From NCBI GenBank assembly GCA_040766585.1, contig JAXGQE010000002.1:186001-250000 (forward strand): a stretch of DNA of 64,000 bases, given 5' to 3'. A program made the translations under genes and the position numbers. Origin of the DNA: JAXGQE01 sp040766585. GTDB taxonomy: Bacteria; Bacillota; SLNR01. The notes beneath the pieces were generated by a model. That model had not been told where the DNA came from, made no database searches, and worked only from the letters and a program-made list of their open reading frames with translations. Every line of letters starts with the position of its first letter. Position 1 is the first letter of the stretch. Below are positions 42,467-52,588 of the stretch, in pieces.

Positions 42467-44104
42467 TTAATTACTCCCTCTTGAGAAAAATATCGGATTT
42501 GTGTATGCTTTTCCGATATAAGTAATCCCATCAACATTGGTGTGCTGCACTGTAACCTCAATTCGGTAGTACCCATTTGAATTAAGTTTTGGATACATCG
42601 TATTCGTACTAGAAAAAGTTTTACTGGTGGAAGTCGATGTGGAAGGGGTCATGTTGTAAGTCCTTACTGTATTATCTACAGTATCATATTTTACGATTTT
42701 GACATTGGTGATCTGACGAGTATATCCCCCGATCGCCTCGTGCTGAATATTAAGAGTGATTGTGCTACCGTTGATCACGCCGTTTGTCACACCCATTGCA
42801 TAGGTATTTGAATTGGAATTGAGCGAGAAGTTGGACCATGTGTGAGTATTCAAGGCAAAGCTGACCTTCCTGGAATTGACAGCTGTCTTAATGCTGGAAT
42901 GACTTGATGTCACCCCATACAGCCAGGTGATTCCCTTACCTACAGACGAAGAAATATGAGCATCGCTTCCTCCCAGACCAATCTCATAGCTGCCATTTGG
43001 AACGGTGGTATTTATCCCAGTTTTAAGCATGAAATCCCAAGCATCGATATTTCCTTGATGAGGGGTCCCGCTGCTCCCCAATTCCGTTGCCTTCATCCCG
43101 CTGGTCTGCAAATCTGTCCAATTCCACTCATATGGCCAGGTCAGCGGGTGCGCTGGCCCCCCAAGGGCTCCCTGTGCGGTCAAAGTTGATATATAGTTCG
43201 ATAGAGTGTTCGTTCCAGGGATAAAACCTGTAAGTCCTACAGTTATCATATGATCATTCGTTGAAGATGTAGTGAGCTCAAGGTTCTTTCCTACCGTGAC
43301 ATTAGGATATTGTGTTTGGCAACCATCTATCTCACCATTCCGTGCAACCCATTCTGCTGAATTCATCATATCATTATGGTCAGTAATGCTGATGGTCTTC
43401 CTTTGCGATGTAGATCCTAGAACTGCTTGGGCTGCAATAACAAGTGAATTGACAGGGGAGATCCCGTCACTCCAGTTTGAATGCGTATGCATATCCGCTC
43501 TTGACCAGCCGCTGGGAACTGCAAGAATCATATTCTCTCCCGGGTCGGCTTCTTCCTCCAGGAATGCAGGCGCCTCGGCATAGTATCCGCCGGACTGATC
43601 CTGCACTTCATAGGTTTTGCCGTTCATTTCATAGACAATGACACCTTTAATCCGATACACCTGATCCGGACGCACATCATCCAGAAGTTCATCCGTGGGG
43701 ATTGTCACCATCTCGTAGTATGTAAGTCCCTGGTTTTCCGACATGAAGTATTCTGCTGTTTTTGCATCGTCTGGCAGTTCCACTCTGGAGAAGAATGCTG
43801 ATTTGAATTCAGCAGTCGTGTAAGGAACATTGAGTGGTTTCAATACCGCATCTACTGGAATACTTGTGAGTAATGTATTCGTATCTTCCCGGAATAGGTC
43901 AATCCTTTGAATGTGAATATCAGCATCGTTATTGTTTCCTGCGACTACATCGACACAAACATAATCCGAAGGATGCTCAATGTAATCCTGTACCTGGATG
44001 CAAAACATGATTTCCGGTTCAGAGCCGAGAGTAGTGCCGAGGGAAGGGAACAGTAAAAACACAACCAGCATACCAATCAATACTCTTTGCATGGTGCTCT
44101 TCAT
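42467..44104 (-). CDS. Secreted PHP-domain metallohydrolase (CehA/McbA-like)
   Basis: A 545-residue exported protein with a signal peptide (QRVLIGMLVVFLLFPSLGTTLG). Residues about 25-190 are a beta-rich N-terminal region. The PHP domain (200-420) carries metal ligands in ADMHTHSNWSDG (HxH), ISITDHND, GGPAHPLTWPYEW, ATELGSSGTPHQG and GLGGSDAH. The end is a Ser/Thr-rich beta domain. CehA-type PHP proteins hydrolyse phosphoesters or carbamates; the substrate here is unknown. I took the ATG at 44104 because GGGAG sits 8 bases before it; earlier in-frame ATGs exist up to 44152. Confidence 0.8.
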   Translation of the reverse strand: MKSTMQRVLIGMLVVFLLFPSLGTTLGSEPEIMFCIQVQDYIEHPSDYVCVDVVAGNNNDADIHIQRIDLFREDTNTLLTSIPVDAVLKPLNVPYTTAEFKSAFFSRVELPDDAKTAEYFMSENQGLTYYEMVTIPTDELLDDVRPDQVYRIKGVIVYEMNGKTYEVQDQSGGYYAEAPAFLEEEADPGENMILAVPSGWSRADMHTHSNWSDGISPVNSLVIAAQAVLGSTSQRKTISITDHNDMMNSAEWVARNGEIDGCQTQYPNVTVGKNLELTTSSTNDHMITVGLTGFIPGTNTLSNYISTLTAQGALGGPAHPLTWPYEWNWTDLQTSGMKATELGSSGTPHQGNIDAWDFMLKTGINTTVPNGSYEIGLGGSDAHISSSVGKGITWLYGVTSSHSSIKTAVNSRKVSFALNTHTWSNFSLNSNSNTYAMGVTNGVINGSTITLNIQHEAIGGYTRQITNVKIVKYDTVDNTVRTYNMTPSTSTSTSKTFSSTNTMYPKLNSNGYYRIEVTVQHTNVDGITYIGKAYTNPIFFSRGSN

Positions 44105-44333
44105 GTGCATCGCTCCCATTATTGTTATTGAGTTCCATTCATTCCCGTACACATATTTCTATCATTTCAATAATATTCCTGCAATAATACTCAGAATATT
44201 TTCAACTTTTCAATTTACATCCACTGTCACGCTGGATGCATAGTTATAAAAATACCTAGTATGGATTCGGATAGAAAGCAATCCACTTCAACATTCATTG
44301 GGAAGTAATGGGACATTAAAGGGGATACGGAAA

Positions 44334-44379
44334 CAGAAAATCTCGCAGGATCCTTTCCAAAGGACAGGAACCTGCGAGA
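44334..44379 (-). terminator. Terminator downstream of the M20 peptidase gene
   Basis: TCTCGCAGG (44341-44349) pairs with CCTGCGAGA (44371-44379), with a second inner stem between them. On the minus strand it is followed by TTTTCTGTTTCC. The 335-base gap 44105-44439 that holds it contains no gene; its upper part should include the promoter of the PHP gene. Confidence 0.75.
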
Positions 44380-44439
44380 CTTGTGTTCATTTTGGATATG
44401 AGTCGATTGAGAGCCAGCATCCATCGCCCGAGTATATGG

Positions 44440-45522
44440 TTAGATATTTTCAACGGACGAGAGAAAATCTACGAGGATCTTGTAATAGTCATCTAGACTG
44501 GAGATACTCACCCATTCGTTGTCGCTGGCGATATTGCCGCCCACTGGACCGAACTCAACCCCGGGGCATTGGACATGCACATAGTGCCTAGCGTCTGATG
44601 AACCTTGCGCACCTCGCAACTGAATGGATCTGTTCAGGATTTTCTCCGTGGATTGTTTCAGGACCTGCACATAGTTCAAGTTCTCATCGGTATTCAGTGC
44701 CGGTTCGTTGGCAAGGATCTCCATGGTGATTCCCTCCGGCAGAATCGATTTTATTTTCTCAATAATGGTGCCGGCATCTTCCGGTATGAAGCGCACGTCG
44801 ATCACCATGGAGCATTGGTCCGGCACCTTGTTATAGGCCGTATTGTTGGTTGAAATGATGCTGATATTTAATGTGGTGATCCATTTTTGTTCATCCGGGT
44901 TGGGAATCGTTACCTGGAGTGTTTTCACTAAATCGGTCATTTTTACGATGGCATTGTCACCACGCCACGGATATGCTCCATGGGCGGATTCCCCGGTTGC
45001 TGTAAACTTGAGCCACGCGACTCCTTTTGCTTTGTTCACGATATCGAAATTCGATGCTTCTCCCGCCACAATAAAGTCAGCTTTGACTCCCTGATCAATC
45101 TGATATTTCGTTCCGTCAAAACCGCCGATTTGCTCATCCGTAACCACCTGGAGACCCAACGGATAGGTGACCCGGTCAGCCATATCACAGAAAGCTTGAA
45201 TCAGACATGCTACATTGGATTTCATATCCATGGATCCAACACCGTACAGTTGATCCCCTTGGATCTGGGGGATGTATTGTTCGTCTTTTCCGGGAATAAC
45301 ATCCAGGTGACCGTTTAAAATGATTTTAAATTTTTCCGGCCTGTTTTCTGTATTATAGACCAATATGCTTTTGTATCCATTGTTGACGAATTCTTCAATG
45401 GTAAACCTCTTCAGCTTTTCCCTGGCCAGGTCCAACACCACATCCAATTGATCCGGGTGATTGTTGTCGGAGCGAATCTCAATGAACCGTTTTGACAATT
45501 CCAGAAGCATATCTTTCATCAT
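44440..45522 (-). CDS. M20 family metallopeptidase (ArgE/DapE/CPG2 type)
   Basis: A 360-residue cytoplasmic di-zinc hydrolase. Motifs: ILNGHLDVIPGKDE near residue 70 (first His, Asp), YGVGSMDMKSNVACL near residue 95 (bridging Asp), VVTDEQIGGFDGTK near residue 130 (catalytic Glu), AGEASNF near residue 155 and GPVGGNIASDNEWVS near the C-terminus (final His replaced by Asn/Asp context, so the last ligand is not obvious). The ATG at 45522 lies 8 bases after AAAGGTGGG. ArgE, DapE or peptidase activity cannot be separated by sequence alone. Confidence 0.8.
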   Translation of the reverse strand: MMKDMLLELSKRFIEIRSDNNHPDQLDVVLDLAREKLKRFTIEEFVNNGYKSILVYNTENRPEKFKIILNGHLDVIPGKDEQYIPQIQGDQLYGVGSMDMKSNVACLIQAFCDMADRVTYPLGLQVVTDEQIGGFDGTKYQIDQGVKADFIVAGEASNFDIVNKAKGVAWLKFTATGESAHGAYPWRGDNAIVKMTDLVKTLQVTIPNPDEQKWITTLNISIISTNNTAYNKVPDQCSMVIDVRFIPEDAGTIIEKIKSILPEGITMEILANEPALNTDENLNYVQVLKQSTEKILNRSIQLRGAQGSSDARHYVHVQCPGVEFGPVGGNIASDNEWVSISSLDDYYKILVDFLSSVENI

Positions 45523-46137
45523 GAATGAATCCCACCTTTCCAAGATCGATGCACAGAACCATTCTCAGTATTGCTCACTGAATGTGTAATCTGGATGGTC
45601 TTTTCTCATTGTACCATTTCAATGGTTCTATTCTCAATATGCGATTGCGAAATAGCCTCCAAACCCTGTATGAATCATTAGTATTTGAGATAAATAGATA
45701 TTTTGCGCAAGTCCAAGTTTAGGGGTACCATTCAATCGCCGATCATGAGTACCGTGTGCGGCAGAGTGTAGCCAAATGTTAGTGATAGCCGGCCTGCCGA
45801 ATCTTCGGTGTGAAAAATTTGAATCAAAACGGCTTCTTATCCCACTTTGGCAGCAGCACTTCCTCACGCAGATAAATAGGATCGGGCTGTCTGGAAAAGA
45901 GGATTTTTCCGGCAATACTTGAAAAGAAATCAAAGAACTGGAGAAAAAGGACTGCGTTACATAAAACGCTGAAACTCGGGAATAGGGACGCAGTCGGATT
46001 CTACAGACATCACGCGCAATCGGAAGATTGGGGGACTATTATGATGGAAAATGACGGCGGGGGTACCCGATGGACATTTGGAGAGCGTGAAGGAAACGAT
46101 GTGGCATGATCTTGAAAAAAGAAAATTGGAGGATCGT
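45523..46137. other. Intergenic stretch without a supported gene
   Basis: About 615 bases between divergent genes. Plus-strand frames at 45900-46060 read through for short distances but have no start and no recognisable sequence. The promoters of the M20 and GNAT genes must lie here; I could not define them. Confidence 0.35.
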
Positions 46138-46917
46138 ATGAAACTGACAAAAACTACATACAAAACCATAGAACCCTTGATTCAGCACAATGTATGCAGC
46201 CATGATATGATTGTGGATTCTTTCTGGGAGGATCATATTCTCAAAGCAAACCATTACGGCATTTATGATGGAGAGCTCATTGGATATTTTACAATCTTTG
46301 AGCAAAATACCATTACTTCGTTTTATATGAAAGATGAATATATCCAGCATGGGAAAGAAGTCTTCAGTCAGATCCGGCGTTTTGAGCAGGTTACCAATGC
46401 CATGGTCCCTACGGGAGATGAGTTCTTTGTAAGCCACTGCCTGGATAATTTTTCGAGAATTGAAAAGCAGGCCTACTTTTCAATTTACCGCAGTACTCCC
46501 CCGGATGGATTTACAGGAAAAACCATTCAGCTGAAGCGCATCACAGATAGAGAAGATCTCCCTCTGCTGAAACAGGCCAAAGACTTTTTCGACAATGATC
46601 CTGTGGAAACTATATTGGATAAGTCAAGTCACTACCGGATTTATCAGGCACTGGACCATGATGAGCTGGTCGGTTTTGGCATTGTAGAAACAGGCCGTGT
46701 CGATCCATCCATCGCCAGCATCGGCATGTACGTGCTGGAAGAGAAACGGCAGCAGGGCTACGCCAAAAACATTCTTCGGCATTTATACGACGAGATGGCG
46801 AGAGAAGGGTATACGAGGATCCGATCGGGGTGCTGGTACTACAATCACAGTTCACTGAAAAGTATTGAAAGTGCAGGTGGATATTCCAAAACAAGGCTTT
46901 TGCGATTCTATTTTTGA
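46138..46917 (+). CDS. GNAT family N-acetyltransferase
   Basis: A 259-residue protein whose C-terminal half is a GNAT domain: DHDELVGFGIVETGRVDPSIASIGMYVLEEKRQQGYAKNIL, with the Q/R-x-x-G-x-A acetyl-CoA loop QQGYAK near residue 205, and GCWYYNHSSLKSIESAGGYSKT in the last helix and strand. The N-terminal half (HYGIYDGELIGYFTI, FFVSHCLDNFSRIE) looks like a second, substrate-side domain. ATG at 46138 with GGAGG upstream. The acceptor is unknown. Confidence 0.82.
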   Translation: MKLTKTTYKTIEPLIQHNVCSHDMIVDSFWEDHILKANHYGIYDGELIGYFTIFEQNTITSFYMKDEYIQHGKEVFSQIRRFEQVTNAMVPTGDEFFVSHCLDNFSRIEKQAYFSIYRSTPPDGFTGKTIQLKRITDREDLPLLKQAKDFFDNDPVETILDKSSHYRIYQALDHDELVGFGIVETGRVDPSIASIGMYVLEEKRQQGYAKNILRHLYDEMAREGYTRIRSGCWYYNHSSLKSIESAGGYSKTRLLRFYF

Positions 46918-47063
46918 TACGGGAGCCATATCCAGTCACCATGAGACATTGTGATTTGATCGAAAAGTCATGGATCCCCCGGATATTTTCAAGTCGGCAC
47001 TTCTAGTAATCCTCCTCCTTGTAGTATAATAAGAGATGAAGTCATAAGAAACGGGGTGTTTGA

Positions 47064-47951
47064 ATGAATATAAAACAAGCTGAAGTGATGAAAAAGGGCC
47101 AGGGGTTTGTGGCAGCTCTGGACCAGAGCGGAGGAAGTACACCAAAAGCATTGGCAGCTTATGGAATCCATAAGGATCAGTATGATTCAGAGGAAGAAAT
47201 GTTTGATCTCGTTCATGCCATGAGAACTCGAATCATTACCAGCCCGGCATTTACATCAGACCATATCTTGGCGGCCATTCTGTTTGAACAAACCATGGGT
47301 CGAACCATAGAAGGCCATTACACGGGGGATTATCTGTGGGAGAAAAAGGGAATCGTCCCGATTCTGAAAGTGGACAAAGGGTTGGCAGAAGAAGCTCATG
47401 GTGTCCAGCTGATGAAACCCATATCGGATTTGGACGACACGCTACAAAGAGCCGTGGAAAAGAAAATATTCGGTACCAAAATGAGGTCTGTCATTAAAAA
47501 GGCCAATCCGGAAGGAATCAAAGCCATCGTGGATCAGCAGTTTGAGATCGGCAAAAAGATCCTGGCTGCCGGACTGGTGCCCATTCTGGAGCCAGAAGTA
47601 GACATCAAGAGCCCAGATAAGGCTGAATCGGAACAGATCATGAAAGAAGAGATCCTCAAGCACCTGGATGGAATGAATGAGAGTGAGACTATTATGCTGA
47701 AACTTTCGATCCCTTCCGTGGACGGATTTTACTCCGATCTGATTGCCCATCCCCGGGTTATGCGCGTAGTTGCCCTGTCTGGCGGGTACAGCCGGGAAGA
47801 AGCGGTTGATTTGCTCATGAAGAATCCGGGACTGATTGCTAGTTTCTCCCGGGCACTGGTGGAAGGATTGTCCGCTCAGCAAACGGATGAAGAGTTTAAT
47901 CAAGAGTTGGAACAGTCAGTACAAGAGATTTATAACGCTTCGATCATCTGA
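47064..47951 (+). CDS. fda: Fructose-bisphosphate aldolase, class I
   Basis: A 295-residue class I (Schiff-base) aldolase of the compact bacterial type, acting in glycolysis and gluconeogenesis. The N-terminus has GFVAALDQSGGSTPKAL; the active-site lysines lie in PILKVDKGL (about residue 102) and MLKLSIPS (about residue 213); VPILEPEVDI gives the proton-relay Glu near residue 178, and VVALSGGYSREEA binds the C1 phosphate. GGGGTG precedes the ATG. A TATAAT at about 47025 may be the -10. A strong terminator follows, so it is monocistronic. Confidence 0.93.
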   Translation: MNIKQAEVMKKGQGFVAALDQSGGSTPKALAAYGIHKDQYDSEEEMFDLVHAMRTRIITSPAFTSDHILAAILFEQTMGRTIEGHYTGDYLWEKKGIVPILKVDKGLAEEAHGVQLMKPISDLDDTLQRAVEKKIFGTKMRSVIKKANPEGIKAIVDQQFEIGKKILAAGLVPILEPEVDIKSPDKAESEQIMKEEILKHLDGMNESETIMLKLSIPSVDGFYSDLIAHPRVMRVVALSGGYSREEAVDLLMKNPGLIASFSRALVEGLSAQQTDEEFNQELEQSVQEIYNASII

Positions 47952-47986
47952 TCCACATTCAAGCAGGTCTATAGAGGGTTACATTG

Positions 47987-48026
47987 AAACCCAAAACCAT
48001 TCTCATGAGTGGTTTTGGGTTTTTGT
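47987..48026 (+). terminator. Rho-independent terminator after the aldolase gene
   Basis: AAACCCAAAACCA (47987-47999) and TGGTTTTGGGTTT (48010-48022) form a 13-bp perfect stem followed by T residues. Confidence 0.88.
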
Positions 48027-48247
48027 ATTGTCGTGATGAAAAGGCCACCTCTTTTTTGATCCCCGCCAGTAAGAAAAATCTCCCGTTGGTAATCATCGAA
48101 TGATTGGCGCAAGTGCTGGGGATACGGCTGATTGGAAAATCAAGCGAATCAATGATACTATAGAAGAAAAGGGTTTACGAATTGAGAACAGTATAGTATG
48201 GATTCAAGGATGATGAAGAATGGGATTTTGGGGAGGGGGAGAGTACT

Positions 48248-49129
48248 GTGAATGAGTATTTCAATCGCATTATTCAGGAGCCTTTTGCACTGCGGTTGCT
48301 GATTGTTTTTGTGGGTTCAATAATCATTCTGGTTGTTAAAAACATGATTCGCTCGCGTTTGGGTAAATACATGAAAGATCAGAATAATGCCTACCGAGGG
48401 AAAAAAGCAGTGAGTGCTTTGAGTTACCTTCTCATTGCGATTCTGGTCTCAATTATCTATTGGGAAAGTTTGGGGGCTCTTGTGGTTTTCTTTGGGTTTG
48501 CCGGGGCCGGTATTGCTTTTGCGCTGCAGGAGGTCATTGTCAGTATTGCCGGATGGATTGCCATCATGTTCAATGATATCTATAAAACCGGGGATCGAGT
48601 CATGCTAGGAGGCATCAAAGGGGACGTGATTGACATCGGCGTCCTGAGGACCACCATTATGGAAATCGGAGGATGGGTGCAGGGTGATTTGTACAACGGG
48701 AGAATTGTTCGGATTGCCAACAGTTTTGTATTTAAGGAACCCGTATTCAACTACTCCGCTGATTTTCCGTTTCTATGGGATGAGATTATTGTTCCAGTAC
48801 GATACGGAAGTGACTATACACTGGCAAGGAGTATTCTGAACGATGCAGCCAGACAAGTAGTGGGAGCGTATTCTCGCGAAGCGGAAGAAGTCTGGGCGAT
48901 TATGGTACGCAAATACCTCATTGAACATGCGACAACCCAACCGCAAGTTACCATTGTGGCCAATGACAACTGGGTCGAATATACACTGCGCTATGTGGTT
49001 GACTATAAGAAGAGAGTTCTGGTGAAAGATCAGCTATTTTCGCACATATTAGAGCGAGTGGACCAGACCGAAGGTCGGGTGAAGCTGGCATCAGCCACAT
49101 TCGAACTGATGAGTACGCCCACAGTATAA
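48248..49129 (+). CDS. Mechanosensitive ion channel family protein (MscS type)
   Basis: A 293-residue small-conductance channel. Three transmembrane segments are visible, the last being the pore helix ALVVFFGFAGAGIAFALQEVIVSIAGWIAIMF near residue 80-110 with the Gly/Ala packing of MscS. The beta domain follows with YKTGDRVMLGGIKGDVIDIGVLRTTIMEI. The C-terminal part includes VPVRYGSDYTLARSIL. GTG at 48248 with GAGGGGGA upstream. It relieves turgor under osmotic downshift; gating is not deducible. Confidence 0.9.
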   Translation: MNEYFNRIIQEPFALRLLIVFVGSIIILVVKNMIRSRLGKYMKDQNNAYRGKKAVSALSYLLIAILVSIIYWESLGALVVFFGFAGAGIAFALQEVIVSIAGWIAIMFNDIYKTGDRVMLGGIKGDVIDIGVLRTTIMEIGGWVQGDLYNGRIVRIANSFVFKEPVFNYSADFPFLWDEIIVPVRYGSDYTLARSILNDAARQVVGAYSREAEEVWAIMVRKYLIEHATTQPQVTIVANDNWVEYTLRYVVDYKKRVLVKDQLFSHILERVDQTEGRVKLASATFELMSTPTV

Positions 49130-49343
49130 TTTGTAACTAAAAATGCCGAGGAGAGGGATTTTCCGCCCGAGAAATCATGATCAACGCAGCATGACCTCAT
49201 TTTTTATCCTCACATGGAAAGGAGTCGTTGTTCTGACGGGTTGGACACGGCAGGAATAAAAAGAGCAATAGGTTCATATTATCTGATCTTGGGTAAGAAG
49301 GAAGTTTATATCCAGCAGAATTATCGAGATTGTACATCAAAAG

Positions 49344-49386
49344 GAGTGAGGGTTTGATCATAATCAGACCTCACTCACTTTTTTTC
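49344..49386. terminator. Terminator between MscS and pflA genes
   Basis: GAGTGAGG (49344-49351) and CCTCACTC (49369-49376) form an 8-bp outer stem, with TGAT/ATCA as an inner helix, followed by ACTTTTTTT. It serves the MscS gene and, since pflA converges from the right, may work in both directions. The rest of the 320-base gap 49130-49451 holds nothing I can name. Confidence 0.75.
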
Positions 49387-49451
49387 ATGATGTCGATTGT
49401 CCAGTGTGAAGCAGCCTCATGAGCCGTTTAATCATCGGACAGATCGATTGA

Positions 49452-50192
49452 TCAGGGATGAACGGATATGGGAAGGTCCGAATTTTCCTGTTGGAGGATT
49501 TGCACTGCATCATGCAGTGCTTGCGAATCAGGAGGAGCAATGGATTCGATCGTGTACGGAATCCCCATTGCCTTCCACTTGTGCACACCCAGCCGGTGAT
49601 AGGGCAGAAGTTCCAGCAGCTGCAGATTCGTTAGGGTACGACAAAAGCGAGCCAGGCGGCGCAATTGTTCCGGATCATCAGTCCAGCCCGGAAGCAAAAC
49701 CTGACGAATCCATAGCGGTACCGAAAGCTGATTGGACCTTCGGGCAAAGGACAGCGTTTTATCCAGACTCTGTGTGGTGAGAGCACGATGTCTGTCTGGA
49801 TTCATGTGCTTCATGTCCAGGATCACCAAATCGGTAAGAGGCAGCAGACGATCAGCAGCCCACTCATCCATCTGTCCCGACGTGTCCAAAACTGTGTGAA
49901 TGCCCTCGCGGCGGCAGGCAGCCAGCAAAGCAGCTGCAAAACCGGGCTGCATTCCAGGTTCACCGCCCGAAAGGGTAACGCCTCCGGAAGAGGAGGCATA
50001 GTAAGGCTGAAATCGCCGTATGGTTCGCATCAGGTCATCCACTTCAACAAGAGATCCTGCCTGGACATCCCAGGTATCGGGGTTGTGGCAGTATAAGCAC
50101 CGCATGGGACATCCCTGGAAAAAGATGACCGTTCGAATCCCCGGACCGTCCACAGTACCCATGGTTTCCATAGAATGAATTCTTCCATTCAT
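49452..50192 (-). CDS. pflA: Pyruvate formate-lyase-activating enzyme
   Basis: A 246-residue radical SAM enzyme that generates the glycyl radical on pyruvate formate-lyase. The 4Fe-4S motif CxxxCxxC is Cys28, Cys32, Cys35 in GCPMRCLYCHNPD; GGVTLSGGEPGMQ binds SAM near residue 72, and VLDTSGQ and VILDMKHMNPDRH follow. Its start is 13 bases after pflB on the same strand, so they form one unit behind the ZTP riboswitch. It needs anaerobic conditions and SAM. Confidence 0.94.
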   Translation of the reverse strand: MNGRIHSMETMGTVDGPGIRTVIFFQGCPMRCLYCHNPDTWDVQAGSLVEVDDLMRTIRRFQPYYASSSGGVTLSGGEPGMQPGFAAALLAACRREGIHTVLDTSGQMDEWAADRLLPLTDLVILDMKHMNPDRHRALTTQSLDKTLSFARRSNQLSVPLWIRQVLLPGWTDDPEQLRRLARFCRTLTNLQLLELLPYHRLGVHKWKAMGIPYTIESIAPPDSQALHDAVQILQQENSDLPISVHP

Positions 50193-50204
50193 GGACGCCC
50201 CTCC

Positions 50205-52436
50205 TTACATGGAAGCATGAAATGTTCTGGCCAGTACTTCCTGCTGCTGCATCCGGGACAGTTTGCTGAAGTGAACCGCGTACCCGGAGACCCGTATGGT
50301 CAGCTGGGGATACTGTTCCGGGTGATCCATGGCGGCTTTCAGTGTGCTGCGATCCAGGACGTTGATGTTGATATGGTGGGCATCCTGATGAAAATATCCA
50401 TCCAATAGAGCAGACAGATTAGTATGGCGGGTAATATCGGTTTTTCCCAAGGCTTTGGGTATTACGGAAAAAGTGCAGGACACTCCGTCCAGGCAGTGGG
50501 CGTATGGAATTTTGGCCATGGAGTTCAACGATGCCAGAGCTCCCAGACGATCCCGTCCATGCATGGGATTGGCTCCCGGGGCAAAAGGTTCTCCGGCCTT
50601 TCGTCCATCGGGTGTATCGCCGGTTTTCTGACCGTATACCACATTGGATGTAATGGTCAGTATCGACAGTGTGGGTACCGCTTCCCGGTAAATCGGCTGC
50701 TTGTGCAGACGCATTTCAAAGTCCCGCACAAGTTCGGCTGCCAGTGAATCCACCCGGTCATCATCGTTGCCGTACCGGGGGTAGTCACCAAAAACCCGGT
50801 ATGAAACAATCAGGCCTTGTGCATCTCGGATGGGAACCACCTTACTGTATCGAATGGCACTCAGTGAATCGGCCGCAACAGACAAACCGGCTACGCCAAA
50901 GGCCATGCTTCGAGTGATATGGGCATCGTGAAATGCCATTTGCAGGCTTTCATAGGCATATTTGTCATGCATGAAATGGATCACATTCATGGTGTCCGCA
51001 TAGACGCGAGCTAACCAGTCCAGATAGAAGTCAAGACGGTTTTTCACTTCGGCATAGTCCAGATGTTTTCCGGAAATGACCGGCATTTCCGGTCCGATTT
51101 GTTCACCGGTCTGCTCATCGCGTCCGCCATTGATGGCTAGCAGGATTACTTTCGCCAGATTGCAGCGGGCCCCGAAAAACTGCATTTGTTTTCCCAGCTT
51201 CATGGCAGACACGCAGCAGGCGATACCGTAATCATCCCCAAAGCGGGGGCGCATCAAATCATCGTTCTCATATTGTATGGCGCTGGTGGTCAGGGTCATT
51301 TTGGCGCAGTATTCTTTGAAGGGTTTCGGGAGCTGATTCGACCACAGAACCGTCAGATTGGGCTCAGGAGCCGGACCGAGATTGGTGAGGGTATGGAGCA
51401 TACGAAACGATGTGCGGGTCACCAGAGAACGGCCTTGCAAGTCTACGCCGCCGATGGCTTCAGTGACCCAAACCGGATCCCCGGCAAACAATTCATTGTA
51501 CTCCGGAGTTCTGAGCTGACGTATCAGTCGAAGTTTGATCACCAGCTGGTCAATCAGTTCCTGGGCCTGGTCTTCCTGGATCCGGCCGTCATCGAGGTCT
51601 TTTTGAATATATATGTCCAAAAATGTGCTGACCCGTCCCAAAGACATGGCCGCCCCGTTTTGTTCTTTTACTGCACCCAGATAGGCAAAATAAAGCCACT
51701 GGACCGCTTCCCGGCTGTTTTCTGCCGGCCGGCCGATGTCGTATCCGTATTCAAGGGCCATGGCTTTCAGGTCTTTTAGGGCTTGCATCTGCATCTGGAT
51801 TTCTTCGCGCAGACGAATGACATCCTCGGTCATCCGCTTACTGGACAACTCCTGTTGTTCCCTTTTTTTATCCTCAATGAGCCAGTCGGCTCCGTACAGC
51901 GGCAGCCGCCGGTAGTCGCCAATGATGCGTCCCCGTCCGTATGCATCGGGGAGTCCGGTAATGACACCGGTATGGCGGAGTGTTTTCATTTCGTCGGTAT
52001 AGGCGGCGAAGACACCTTCATTGTGGGTGCGCCGATAACGGGTAAAGATCTCCTTGACCTGTGGATCCAGGGTATACCCGTAGGCCTCACAAGCTTGTTC
52101 TGTCATCCGGACGCCTCCGTAGGGATTGATCGCTCTTTTCAGGGGGGCATCTGTCTGCAAACCCACGATGATTTCGTTCTTTGGATCAATGTAACCGGGA
52201 CCGTGGGAATTCACACCGGCGACAGTCTGTGGATCGACGTCCAGGATGCCTCCGTTTTGCTGCTCAGCCAGCAGCAGATTTTGGCAGACGGACCATAACT
52301 TTCGAGTGGTATCGGTGGGTGCGGCCAAAAAATCATCGGTGCCATCGTACGGTGTCACGTTGTGCTGGATGAAATCCCGGACGTCCAGAGTGTGTGTCCA
52401 GGAGCCTTCCTGAAATTCTCTCCAGGCAGGGTGCAT
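50205..52436 (-). CDS. pflB: Formate C-acetyltransferase (pyruvate formate-lyase)
   Basis: A 743-residue glycyl radical enzyme that converts pyruvate and CoA to acetyl-CoA and formate. The adjacent catalytic cysteines are in GIACCVSAMKLGKQMQFFG near residue 400, and the glycyl radical loop RVSGYAVHFSKL lies near residue 718. The ATG at 52436 has AAGGAGG upstream. Formate from this reaction feeds formyl-tetrahydrofolate used by PurN and PurH of the divergent purine operon. The leader carries a ZTP riboswitch with a terminator, so expression should rise when formyl-folate is scarce. Confidence 0.96.
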   Translation of the reverse strand: MHPAWREFQEGSWTHTLDVRDFIQHNVTPYDGTDDFLAAPTDTTRKLWSVCQNLLLAEQQNGGILDVDPQTVAGVNSHGPGYIDPKNEIIVGLQTDAPLKRAINPYGGVRMTEQACEAYGYTLDPQVKEIFTRYRRTHNEGVFAAYTDEMKTLRHTGVITGLPDAYGRGRIIGDYRRLPLYGADWLIEDKKREQQELSSKRMTEDVIRLREEIQMQMQALKDLKAMALEYGYDIGRPAENSREAVQWLYFAYLGAVKEQNGAAMSLGRVSTFLDIYIQKDLDDGRIQEDQAQELIDQLVIKLRLIRQLRTPEYNELFAGDPVWVTEAIGGVDLQGRSLVTRTSFRMLHTLTNLGPAPEPNLTVLWSNQLPKPFKEYCAKMTLTTSAIQYENDDLMRPRFGDDYGIACCVSAMKLGKQMQFFGARCNLAKVILLAINGGRDEQTGEQIGPEMPVISGKHLDYAEVKNRLDFYLDWLARVYADTMNVIHFMHDKYAYESLQMAFHDAHITRSMAFGVAGLSVAADSLSAIRYSKVVPIRDAQGLIVSYRVFGDYPRYGNDDDRVDSLAAELVRDFEMRLHKQPIYREAVPTLSILTITSNVVYGQKTGDTPDGRKAGEPFAPGANPMHGRDRLGALASLNSMAKIPYAHCLDGVSCTFSVIPKALGKTDITRHTNLSALLDGYFHQDAHHININVLDRSTLKAAMDHPEQYPQLTIRVSGYAVHFSKLSRMQQQEVLARTFHASM

Positions 52437-52471
52437 GGTACAATCCTCCTTGTACGGGCGAAGTTTCCAAA

Positions 52472-52568
52472 AGAAAAACCGCCCGGGTATTGGTCTGCCC
52501 AGGCGGTCGGCACTTCATCTCCGTACGCACTCCCTGTGGTTATCTCCACTTCCGCCAGTCATGCGCCG
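52472..52568 (-). promoter_or_regulatory. ZTP (pfl motif) riboswitch with overlapping terminator
   Basis: On the minus strand the leader of pflB contains GCGCATGACTGGCGG, a GTGG-AGATAA-CCAC hairpin, AGGGAGTGCGT, and downstream CCGCCTGGGCA: the two conserved halves of the pfl/ZTP aptamer joined by a pseudoknot. The final CCGCCTGGG also pairs with CCCGGGCGG before TTTTTCTTTT (52506-52472), so aptamer and terminator are mutually exclusive. ZTP or ZMP binding would prevent termination and turn on pflB-pflA. Confidence 0.88.
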
Positions 52569-52588
52569 TTTCATTCATTTATACCCCA

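Noticed and set aside
51186..51779. 197-codon open frame on the plus strand inside pflB
   Set aside because: Antisense shadow of a highly conserved gene with no start signal.
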